A DNA stretch of 39,117 nt from Candidatus Bathyarchaeota archaeon JdFR-07 (GTDB lineage: Archaea; Thermoproteota; Bathyarchaeia; Bathyarchaeales; Bathycorpusculaceae), in NCBI GenBank assembly GCA_002010975.1, contig MTLU01000019.1, positions 1 through 39,117 of the forward strand, read 5' to 3'. The notes beneath the pieces were generated by a model. It made no database searches, was not told the origin of the DNA, and saw only the letters and a program-made list of their open reading frames with translations. How positions within the stretch are numbered: position 1 is the first letter of the stretch; the number at the start of each line of letters is the position of its first letter. Both the position numbers and the translations under genes were made by a program. Positions 25,121 through 33,244 of the stretch are shown here, piece after piece.

Positions 25121-27508
25121 CTATACTTTTCCCGGCTCTTCTTCAACGAAAACCATTATGATTTTAAGCTTGACTAGAATAACAATTGCAACCGCAACAG
25201 AAATGAAAACTATTATCAGCACAGTATAAATCCATGGCCACTCCCAAGGTTTAGGAGTCACAGTAATTGACATCAGTTTAGTTCCTGTCACATATCCATC
25301 CTTGGTTACACTAACAACTAAGTCAATATTCATTTCTACAGAAGTTTCAGGAATAAGGAGACTTAAGTGTCCGTAACCATTATTGTCAGTAACTGTTGTT
25401 AGGTTGGAGAAATCTTCGTATGTTGATATCAACCTAATTGTAGTATTACCTACAGGCTTATTATCTTCCTTACACTTAACATACACATCAATTGTGGCAG
25501 GCTTCCCAGCTTCAACCTCAGAAATTGACATTTGGATACTAAAAGTCCTTGGAATAGTTGTTAAACTGAACAGTGTCGTATCTTTTAAGTATCCCTGTTT
25601 TTCAGCTGTAACAACAAAAGTTATGTTAGTTTGCTCATTTACAGAAGGTGTAACCAAAGTAAACGTTAATTGTCCCTGATCATCTGTTTTTCCTTCTAGT
25701 GTGATGTTTTCGTAACTCATCGCAATTGAAACGTTAGCGTCTTCTACAGGATTTGCTTCATGACTCACCCGTACTAATAGTGTAAGATAAGCATCAGATA
25801 GTGTGGAGGACGATTCAGAATCAGAACTTACTTCCACTTTAAGTTGTTTGGGTGGATAAATTGTCAAATAGTCGTAATATGATCCATCGGTGAATCCACT
25901 TTTTGCGGCACTTGCAATAATCCTTGCATCCGTTATTTCAGTCACATTTGTAGCTCTCAAATAAGTCTCAAAGTATCCAGTAGAATTTGTAAAACCAAAG
26001 CTAGATGCAAAAACTCCGCCTTTTATGGAATAAAGAGTAACGTTAGCGTTTTCCACGGGATTCGTGCCGCTTAAAACATTTACCAATACTGGGATGGTGT
26101 CGTTATAGTTTGCAACATGGTTGCTGAGCGTAAAGAAAACATTTAATGATGGAAGATTTTCCACAGTTATTACCGTCCAAGCTATTGTGCTTTCGATTCC
26201 AAAGTCGTCCATCACTTTTAATGAAGCTATGTAAGTGCCTGTAGTGGTGTAATTATGTGTTACAACTGACAAGGTTGTCCAACCGCTATTTGTTCCGTCT
26301 CCAAAATCAAAGAAGTAACTATTCACTTGTCCGTCATCGTAAGAATTAGTTCCCACAAAGGTTATGGGCTGATTTGGGGCTGCTAGATTTATATCTGTCC
26401 AAAGAACGGCTGTGGGCGGTGTATTCAAATAATCTATGGATTTTGTAAGGTAAAATAGAAAGTCAAGGTTTACTCCGTTTCCACCAACAGGATTACCTCT
26501 TCCATGGGGATTTAAGGACGGATGGTGAGGCCCAGTTTCGTCTCCCCAGTAATTATAAGTGGCGTTCACAATGGTTTCTTCAGCTACATCCATTCCTAAA
26601 CTGTTGCCAAAAATATCATTAAAATGAACTTCGTGTTCTTCGCCAGCATCATAATACATTCCCACAATGTTGTTTGTTATGTAATTTCTACTAATGCTAG
26701 TGCTAGAGTTTGTTGAAATATAAACACCATAGTTATTTTGTGAAATTATGTTATTTCGAATATTAATATTATAGAATTCTTCTGCTTCGATATTTATTCC
26801 TGCGTTATTGTTAAGAAAAATTTTGTTTTGTTCTATACTTAATAATTCTACTCCAGTAAAGTTTGTGGCTAAGTTTATGCCATCTCCGTTTGAGGAAATA
26901 TCGTTATTCTGTATAATAATATAGTCTCCACCAAATATCTCAATTCCCTTAGGATTAGTTAATATTTCATTATTTACAACTTCTATGCTTCCGTTAAGTA
27001 TCTTTATCCCACTCTCTGAGTTAAACTGCAAAATTGTTTCTTGAATTTTTACAGCACCATTTCCCAAAAGTATCCCGTTCTTGCCATATTCTATAATACA
27101 ATTCGATAACAAAGATTGCTTGGAAGATTGGTTGTCCCAAAAAACAATAGCATTCCAGTCTCCAGACTCCTTAGTTTCTTTATTTGAAGTGAACCTTATG
27201 ACTCTTTCATCGGTTCCTGCAGCAACTAATCTCCCTTGAACTATTAAAGAAAATTCTCCTCCAAACCGAACTTCAACTCCAGGCTCTAACGTTAGAGTCA
27301 CGTTTGGGAAAACCGTAACGTTTTTAGATATAACATATGGGCTATCAACCAATGTCCAGATGGTATCTTGAACAATCAAGCCTTCCATGTATGTTGCCTT
27401 TGCACAAGATAAAAATTCAAAACTAGTTAATTCGAAGATTCCTAGACCCATAATTATCAGAATAAATAAAGCCGTAAACTTTTTTTTCATATCTCCACAT
27501 CCATTCAA
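25121..27508 (-). CDS. Surface protein: beta-helix, PKD and Ig-like domains with C-terminal TM
   Basis: The 795-residue protein has a signal peptide (KKKFTALFILIIMGLGIF), a right-handed beta helix of NosD/PbH1-type repeats (about 80-330, for example NNIISQNNYGVYIS), a PKD domain (about 365-450, FFDFGDGT), three Ig-like carboxypeptidase-regulatory-type repeats (about 455-755) and a TM near 757-782. It is therefore anchored with its large part outside. It lies 48 bp upstream of the pilus ATPase gene on the same strand and may be co-expressed as an adhesin. MKKKFTAL at residue 7 may be the true start. Confidence 0.8.
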   Translation of the reverse strand: MNGCGDMKKKFTALFILIIMGLGIFELTSFEFLSCAKATYMEGLIVQDTIWTLVDSPYVISKNVTVFPNVTLTLEPGVEVRFGGEFSLIVQGRLVAAGTDERVIRFTSNKETKESGDWNAIVFWDNQSSKQSLLSNCIIEYGKNGILLGNGAVKIQETILQFNSESGIKILNGSIEVVNNEILTNPKGIEIFGGDYIIIQNNDISSNGDGINLATNFTGVELLSIEQNKIFLNNNAGINIEAEEFYNINIRNNIISQNNYGVYISTNSSTSISRNYITNNIVGMYYDAGEEHEVHFNDIFGNSLGMDVAEETIVNATYNYWGDETGPHHPSLNPHGRGNPVGGNGVNLDFLFYLTKSIDYLNTPPTAVLWTDINLAAPNQPITFVGTNSYDDGQVNSYFFDFGDGTNSGWTTLSVVTHNYTTTGTYIASLKVMDDFGIESTIAWTVITVENLPSLNVFFTLSNHVANYNDTIPVLVNVLSGTNPVENANVTLYSIKGGVFASSFGFTNSTGYFETYLRATNVTEITDARIIASAAKSGFTDGSYYDYLTIYPPKQLKVEVSSDSESSSTLSDAYLTLLVRVSHEANPVEDANVSIAMSYENITLEGKTDDQGQLTFTLVTPSVNEQTNITFVVTAEKQGYLKDTTLFSLTTIPRTFSIQMSISEVEAGKPATIDVYVKCKEDNKPVGNTTIRLISTYEDFSNLTTVTDNNGYGHLSLLIPETSVEMNIDLVVSVTKDGYVTGTKLMSITVTPKPWEWPWIYTVLIIVFISVAVAIVILVKLKIIMVFVEEEPGKV

Positions 27509-27649
27509 GTTTTCAACCTATCCCTTGAATTGTAACTGTTTAAGAATTATGAATTTAGAATATGAAGTAGTGAACTAAAGTGCTAGGAATTTTGAGTAAG
27601 AGATTTAACCAAGCCTAATATAACTTGAAAGGAATCTGGAGGAAATCTT

Positions 27650-28423
27650 TTGAAGTCTTTCACGGCCATAGCCCTCGAAAGTTTCCCGCTAATAAAGCCT
27701 GGTGATGACATACCAGATATTGTTGTTGAGGTTGCTGCGAGGAATGGTGTAAAGATCGAAAACGGAGACATTATAGTTGTGGCCCAAAAGATCTTTTCAA
27801 AGGCAGAAGGTAGAATAGTATCTCTTGGAAACATTAAGTCGTCAATAAAAGCTCGGGAAATTGCAGAAAAAACAGGGAAAAGTTCTAAGTTTGTTGAATT
27901 AGTGCTAAGTGAGACAAACACGATCATAAAAGCCAACTCTGAAGCGTTACTTGTCAAAGATAAACGTGATCTCATATGCATAAATGCTGGAATAGACAAA
28001 TCAAACGTTGAAGGTGCCAACAACTTTTCGCTGTTACCAGAGGATCCCGACATATCAGCAAAAAAATGTCGCCAAAGGATAGAAGAATTAACAGGTAAAA
28101 AAGTTGCAGTGATAATAAGCGACACATATAGCCGTCCTTTTAGACGTGGTCAGGTAAACTTTGCAATAGGGATAGCCGGTATCTCTCCCTTCAAGGATTA
28201 CAGAGGGAAAGAAGATCTTTTTGGCAACATCCTGAAAGTTAAAAATGTTGCAGTTGTGGATGAAATAGCTGCAGCGGCAGAGCTATTAATGGGGCAAGCA
28301 AAAGAAGCGAAACCTGTTGTCATTTTTAAAGGTCTAAAGAATCTAGTGCATCTAAGCGAAGAAAGCAGTATAAGAGAATTATACATTTCAAAAAATGAGG
28401 ATCTGTTCAAAAACACTCTGTAA
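27650..28423 (+). CDS. cofE: Coenzyme F420-0:L-glutamate ligase
   Basis: The 257-residue enzyme adds glutamate to F420-0 using GTP. Landmarks are LIKPGDDI, GDIIVVAQKIFSKAEGR, VIISDTYSRPFRRGQVNFAIGIAGI and FGN..KVKNVAVVDEIAAAAELLMGQA, all characteristic of CofE. The length fits. The start is TTG with GGAGG a few bases upstream. Its presence means the organism probably makes F420. It is a single plus-strand gene divergent from the surface protein gene. Confidence 0.93.
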   Translation: MKSFTAIALESFPLIKPGDDIPDIVVEVAARNGVKIENGDIIVVAQKIFSKAEGRIVSLGNIKSSIKAREIAEKTGKSSKFVELVLSETNTIIKANSEALLVKDKRDLICINAGIDKSNVEGANNFSLLPEDPDISAKKCRQRIEELTGKKVAVIISDTYSRPFRRGQVNFAIGIAGISPFKDYRGKEDLFGNILKVKNVAVVDEIAAAAELLMGQAKEAKPVVIFKGLKNLVHLSEESSIRELYISKNEDLFKNTL

Positions 28424-28506
28424 CGTGAAGAGTTAAGCATTAGCTACGACTTCTTTCAAGCTCTACCAAGAATATCTATTCACTCATAGAACTTTGACCT
28501 AGATTT

Positions 28507-28904
28507 TTGGCTGGTCAAAACGAACTTTATGGCAGCAAAATACGGGAAGTTAACAAACATTTTAACACCCTTAGAAGGAAATATTCGATCTTGTCACTTC
28601 CATTTATTCTTCCGCCTCAGATATTAAACACAAATATTTCCATGGACCTCCTGCCATTATACGTTGCAAGAGATGAAACGATTTTAGTTTCAAGCTCGTA
28701 ATTCAATGGTTGTTTCTTTTTAGGGCAGAATAAAAAGCCTTCCAAGTTGATGCCCTAAAAGGGGACAGCGTTTACACATTTAGCGGCCAACTTCCGAATG
28801 ATGTTTTGCTTTTAAGGACATGGTTGGCAAAAGAGCTGGACATACAAGAATCACAAGTTATGCAAGGAATTCTCGGAACAGATAAGTTTTATGTAAAAAC
28901 CTAG
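28507..28904 (+). pseudogene. Possible decayed gene after cofE, unrecognised
   Basis: The 477 bp between cofE and the convergent CARDB gene contain two plus-strand frames with coding character. The first is a TTG ORF of 64 codons (28507-28701). The second is an upstream-open frame from 28734 that ends TWLAKELDIQESQVMQGILGTDKFYVKT at 28904 but has no start, with TAA immediately before it. They are in different frames and would join only with a shift and stop suppression. The second stop shares CTAG with the CARDB gene. No family is recognised. Confidence 0.3.
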
Positions 28905-31555
28905 AGGCGCGAGCGACCAATTATTATTAACTGTCGAGGGGGCCTAGCAACTTTCTTCTTTTTTCTAATGTAATAAAGAAATATTAGTAAAAGAATAATT
29001 GCTAACCCTATCAGGAAAGGTGCGATTAACATTAGGAAAGAAACTTCGAAAATAGGTTTTATTATTATGTTTCCATCTACAAACCTGTTGTTCTCCATAT
29101 CTACTTCACCCTCAACTACTGTGGCGTTAGCGCTCAGCGTGTAAGTTCCAGGAACCACACCCTGAGTGTCCCAATCAAATGTCACTTCTTCAGCCATAGA
29201 CGGTCCTAAAGAAATTATAGAAATTGTGCCTACTTTTTTCGAGTCGTAATATACGGTCACATTAAAGCTTTCAGGAGAGCTTCCTAGGTTTACCACTATC
29301 ATTTTTATGGTCACGTTTTTCCCCACTTTTATTTCAGTTTGATCAGCATATAATTCAATAATTCCTATGTCATGAACAATTGTTGAAGGCGGTTTTACTA
29401 TCGACAAGGTGCCATCTACCAGCAAATTATTGTTGATGTTCGTTTCTCCAATTATGGAGTCTGCCTTAGCCCAGATGGTGTATTTGCCTATGTTTTCATT
29501 AATTGTATTCCATGTAAAGCTTATAGTTTCAATAGTTTTTGCTTTCATCTCAACAAACCTATATGACCATATCTCTGTCATATTAGCATATACAAATGTG
29601 TTAAATGTCTCGTTGAAATCTCCAAGATTAGCAACAGTTAGTATTATCTCTACTGTTTCTCCTCTATTAACAATTTTTTTAGTAACATTTAGGGTTGTTA
29701 TAGCAATGTCATGCTTCTTAACCAAGGCTTGAGGCTTTTTAATCCATATTTTGCCGTCTACAAGTTCATTATTCCCTATTTCTTCCTCTCCTTCAACAGG
29801 CGGTATGTTCCCCTTAATAGTGTAGTTTCCCTCAATAACTTGCGAAGTATTCCAGAAGTATTTTAAATTTAAAATTGCGCTAGGAGCAAGAAAGTTCACT
29901 TCTAAGATTGTAATGAGAAAATTGTCGTAAAATAATGTGACATCGAAAGCTTCAGGTTCACTTCCGAAGTTTCTAACCTGAACCTTGATTTCGACGATTT
30001 CGCCTATTTCAAGTTCTGATGGTTGAGCGTTAAGAAAAGTTATTGCTACATCGTGAATAATTTGAGGCGGTTTGTCCTTTATTTTTATGAGACACCCATA
30101 ACCTGTGTTGTCCTCAGTGTTTGTTTCTCCTTCTGCAGGGGTTGCTATAGCAATTATTCTGTACTCTCCTGCAGGGGTTGAAGTAGTGTTCCATTGGAAA
30201 GCTATCAGTTCTGTGGTCGCTGGTGTTAGATCTCTGATGACTTTTTCTTCTATCAAAAATTTGTCATAATATGTTCTCAGCTTTGATGATAAGGTTGCAT
30301 TTCCATTGTTTTTTACTGTTACATTTATAGTGACTATTTCCCCTTTAAAAACTTCGTTGCTTGAGCAGTCAACCTTTAAAACTTGTATATCTGGTATTAA
30401 GATTGGTTTTGTCAATTCTATTCGGAATGAGTATGTGTTATCAGATGAATCGGTTTCGTTCGGGAAGTTTTGGATAGCAATGTTAATAGTATATTGGCCT
30501 TCGGGCTGGCCAGCTGTGTTCCAAGATATGTTAAAGGATTTGGATTGTAGAGGTTCAAGTTTGTTTATGAATATTGAATCTATAAAGGAAGCGTCGGCGT
30601 GAATAGATACATAAAAATCGTTTAATGTTGTTGTTCCCTCATTTCTTACTATGACCGTTATTTCTATCGGTTTGCCTGGAGTTGTTTTTTTCGGGATGCT
30701 ACTGGCATAGGCAATTGCACCGTCGGTGAAATCTAGGTGAATCGGATCATAGATTGTTAACCAAAAGTCTGTGGATATTACAGGACAATAAGCAACGTTT
30801 TGGCTGTCTAATGCTACCACAAAAATTTTTGCTTTACCTGGTACTGCAAACTTTGGGATTGGTATTTTTTGGTATAGATACTGAATCTTGCCGTTGGGTG
30901 GAACTACAAAATTATTGATGTACAATGAGTTTATTGGAACATTTAATTCGTCAAAAATTGTAATCACTATAAATGCCGTTTTTGGGATCATTGCATTGTT
31001 TCTAAAAGAGATTTTGAACCCTACGTCTCCTCCTATGCCGAAGTAAACTCTATTATTTAGTTCGTCATCTATAGTTTTGATATGAAGTAATTCAATTATC
31101 CATTTCACTTGAAACGTTAAAATGTCCATGAAGATTTTATTGTTGACCTCAACTCTTCCAATAACTACCCATGTGCCAAAAGACTCTGTTTGATTAATCA
31201 CTGCTAAAGAAAAATTTATCGTGGCTATTCCGGAACAGTTAGTTTTAGCTACTAAGTGAAATTTGATATCTTGAATAACCTCAATAGGGCCACAAACTTC
31301 AAAGGATATAAGTTTTCCACATATTGGACCACCATCTGCTGTGAGCAAAGCATATACCTGTACTTCTTCTTGTGGTCTGAACATGTCGCTAGATTGATTG
31401 AAGCCTTTTCCGTTGTAAGGTTCTTTTTGCGTAAATAAATCTAAAGCTATTTTTTGTTCTCCATATGCGAACAAAGGCGAGTAATTTGTTGTGAATGTTG
31501 AAGTAAATGTTAAGAATATTATCATGAACCAGAAAAACTTAGGGATTTTCCTCAT
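28901..31555 (-). CDS. Secreted CARDB-repeat surface protein with C-terminal TM
   Basis: The 884-residue protein has an N-terminal signal/anchor (about 7-24), an N-terminal beta region (30-265) and about five tandem CARDB-type beta-sandwich repeats (about 270-385, 388-495, 500-608, 613-720, 726-832). Each repeat has the pattern HDI.I..L......V..GE.V.I...V.N.G and ends with WNT....G.Y.I.A...GE...NN. A TM at about 836-863 is followed by a basic tail. These domains mediate adhesion. It is the last gene of an operon with two small metal-binding membrane proteins. Confidence 0.82.
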   Translation of the reverse strand: MRKIPKFFWFMIIFLTFTSTFTTNYSPLFAYGEQKIALDLFTQKEPYNGKGFNQSSDMFRPQEEVQVYALLTADGGPICGKLISFEVCGPIEVIQDIKFHLVAKTNCSGIATINFSLAVINQTESFGTWVVIGRVEVNNKIFMDILTFQVKWIIELLHIKTIDDELNNRVYFGIGGDVGFKISFRNNAMIPKTAFIVITIFDELNVPINSLYINNFVVPPNGKIQYLYQKIPIPKFAVPGKAKIFVVALDSQNVAYCPVISTDFWLTIYDPIHLDFTDGAIAYASSIPKKTTPGKPIEITVIVRNEGTTTLNDFYVSIHADASFIDSIFINKLEPLQSKSFNISWNTAGQPEGQYTINIAIQNFPNETDSSDNTYSFRIELTKPILIPDIQVLKVDCSSNEVFKGEIVTINVTVKNNGNATLSSKLRTYYDKFLIEEKVIRDLTPATTELIAFQWNTTSTPAGEYRIIAIATPAEGETNTEDNTGYGCLIKIKDKPPQIIHDVAITFLNAQPSELEIGEIVEIKVQVRNFGSEPEAFDVTLFYDNFLITILEVNFLAPSAILNLKYFWNTSQVIEGNYTIKGNIPPVEGEEEIGNNELVDGKIWIKKPQALVKKHDIAITTLNVTKKIVNRGETVEIILTVANLGDFNETFNTFVYANMTEIWSYRFVEMKAKTIETISFTWNTINENIGKYTIWAKADSIIGETNINNNLLVDGTLSIVKPPSTIVHDIGIIELYADQTEIKVGKNVTIKMIVVNLGSSPESFNVTVYYDSKKVGTISIISLGPSMAEEVTFDWDTQGVVPGTYTLSANATVVEGEVDMENNRFVDGNIIIKPIFEVSFLMLIAPFLIGLAIILLLIFLYYIRKKKKVARPPRQLIIIGRSRL

Positions 31556-31568
31556 GGTTGGTTTCCTT

Positions 31569-32087
31569 CTAAGGCTGGAGTATTAAAATCCAATTTGCTA
31601 TAGAGTAGACGTATATGATGGTTATCGCTGTGTATATTCCAACGGGGACAACTTTCCTTAGAAGGGTTGTAAACTCGGTTTTAGGCCGCATCCTTTCTGT
31701 CAGCTTTTTTGTTGAGAATAGTGTGAAACATGTTATTAGAAAGAATACTGGAGAGGCGATGTAAGGCGATATCCATTGGGATAGAAATGCAACATAAAGG
31801 TTTGGCTCAAGAAATGGCGAATATCTTAAGTAGCTTATTATTCTAAGAATTTCTTCTATCAGGACTAGCATAAATGCGAATGCAAAAAAGTTTTTCTGAA
31901 ATTTTAGAGCAGCGTTCGCTGGTATTTGAACTTTTTCGGCTAGAGGTTTTCGGGATGGTAGTTGTACTAGTTGATAAGTTGAACAATTATGCGTAGTGGG
32001 GTTCCTATGTTCCAGGCAAAAGTATTCTTTACAGTATGGACATATATGGGTGATGTATGTTTCTTTGTTGCAGTAGTTGCATCGCAT
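31569..32087 (-). CDS. AN1-type zinc-finger integral membrane protein
   Basis: The 172-residue protein starts with a perfect AN1 zinc-finger pattern: C3-x2-C6-x9-C16-x2-C19-x4-C24-x2-H27-x5-H33-x-C35. Three to four hydrophobic segments follow (about 68-160). AN1 fingers bind two zinc ions and often occur in ubiquitin-related or stress proteins; membrane-linked archaeal forms are known but uncharacterised. It sits 13 bp before the CARDB protein gene and 42 bp after the zinc-ribbon protein, so the three are probably one operon. Confidence 0.75.
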   Translation of the reverse strand: MRCNYCNKETYITHICPYCKEYFCLEHRNPTTHNCSTYQLVQLPSRKPLAEKVQIPANAALKFQKNFFAFAFMLVLIEEILRIISYLRYSPFLEPNLYVAFLSQWISPYIASPVFFLITCFTLFSTKKLTERMRPKTEFTTLLRKVVPVGIYTAITIIYVYSIANWILILQP

Positions 32088-32129
32088 TTTGCCGTCCTTC
32101 CGATGACTTGTTGGATTTTCTAGGGGCTG

Positions 32130-32765
32130 TTATGGTAGTTTCCCTGTTAGATAGTCAATTATGGCTGTCCATAAGGGTAAATATGCTGTGCCATCTATTT
32201 TTGCGAGAAGTTCTTGGTACCTTATTGTTAATGTCATTGTTAGGCTTGCAAATCCCATGTTTAACGTTCTGTAAGGATCTTTATAGTTTACCAGCACTTT
32301 TCCGAGGAGAATTTTGCATGTTGTTACGTTTGGAGCTGTTTCTACTGATTTTATGCTTGCATAGTCAGCTGATATTTCTAGTAGTATCTCTCCTTCAGTG
32401 TAGTTTAAGCTGAAATCGGATAACGTGAAGTTTACTAGCCCTATGTAGGGAAGGATTTCTTTAGCTGGGTCAATAGAAAATTCTGTGGCGAAAACTCTTA
32501 CGGGTACTGGTATTTGCAGGATGGTGGCTAAAACTATTGTTGCAATTATGGTGGATGTGCCTATTTTCCATCTCCAATTTCCGCCTCCGATCTTAGGAAA
32601 AGTTAAGCTTTTTCTGGTTGCTGCTTTCCTTGTTGGCATTTGGTCAGCTTCGGTTGGTATGTGGCCACATACAAGACATTTATAGTACAGTTCGTCTAAA
32701 AATCCGTAGGAATCTCTTCTGCATAATATCATCATATTGTCATTACTACATTTAGGACATTTCAA
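32130..32765 (-). CDS. Zinc-ribbon membrane protein, unrecognised exterior domain
   Basis: The 211-residue protein has a rubredoxin-like zinc ribbon CPKCS...CLVCG (residues 3-34), one TM segment (about 67-87, KIGTSTIIATIVLATILQIPVPV) and a beta-rich exterior domain of about 120 residues with NFT-type sequons. The pattern suggests a cytoplasmic metal-binding knob and an external domain. The TTG start is preceded by GGGAGG, itself inside a small inverted repeat. It is the first gene of the AN1/CARDB operon. Function unknown. Confidence 0.6.
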   Translation of the reverse strand: MKCPKCSNDNMMILCRRDSYGFLDELYYKCLVCGHIPTEADQMPTRKAATRKSLTFPKIGGGNWRWKIGTSTIIATIVLATILQIPVPVRVFATEFSIDPAKEILPYIGLVNFTLSDFSLNYTEGEILLEISADYASIKSVETAPNVTTCKILLGKVLVNYKDPYRTLNMGFASLTMTLTIRYQELLAKIDGTAYLPLWTAIIDYLTGKLP

Positions 32766-32780
32766 GGGGGTTCCTCCCTT
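32764..32780 (-). promoter_or_regulatory. Inverted repeat AAGGG/CCCTT across the ribosome site of the zinc-ribbon gene
   Basis: The minus-strand RNA reads AAGGGaggaaccCCCTT with the SD GGGAGG in the first arm and loop and the UU of the UUG start in the second arm. A five-pair GC-rich hairpin could hide the ribosome site. Confidence 0.35.
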
Positions 32781-32904
32781 TCTCCTTTAGATAAGAATAC
32801 TGTTCGCTTTTATTTAACTAGTTATGTAAAAAAATTCCATATTCTATTGGAGGAAATATTGTATCTGCTGAAAGACGATATATCCCTGAAAAACAATAAT
32901 GCTG

Positions 32905-33141
32905 CTAGCTAGAGCGTAGTTTAAGATACTTGTAGTAGATTTCTGAAGCTGTGGCACATGTTGCTATAGCAATTATCAGCAAACCGATTTCAAGGCTTGC
33001 GACTAGTGGGTTATGTTCGAAGGTCACCACATATGTACTGTTTAGATTTAAACAAAGGATAAAAAGAAAGAGTGCTGATGTTGCCATCGCCACGGATAAG
33101 CCGATACAGAATAGAAGAAACTTGAAGTTGTTTTTATTCAT
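32905..33141 (-). CDS. Small two-TM membrane protein, unrecognised
   Basis: The 78-residue protein has a basic N-terminus (MNKNNFKF), TM segments at about 8-31 and 47-68, and a basic C-terminal tail YYKYLKLRSS. Both ends are probably cytoplasmic. It lies alone between the zinc-ribbon operon and the 921-residue surface protein, in the same direction. No family recognised; the plus-strand ORF opposite it is a shadow. Confidence 0.5.
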   Translation of the reverse strand: MNKNNFKFLLFCIGLSVAMATSALFLFILCLNLNSTYVVTFEHNPLVASLEIGLLIIAIATCATASEIYYKYLKLRSS

Positions 33142-33244
33142 TTAAATCGGTCTAGACTGTTTTTGACGAAGGTTTAAGAATTGTGAATTTCAAGTATTTA
33201 CTTTGAGTATAGATTTTTAGTTTCAGAAAAATGGGAGGGTAGGT

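Noticed and set aside
27583-28125. 180-codon minus-strand ORF
   Set aside because: It is antisense to cofE, whose motifs are complete; no independent coding evidence.
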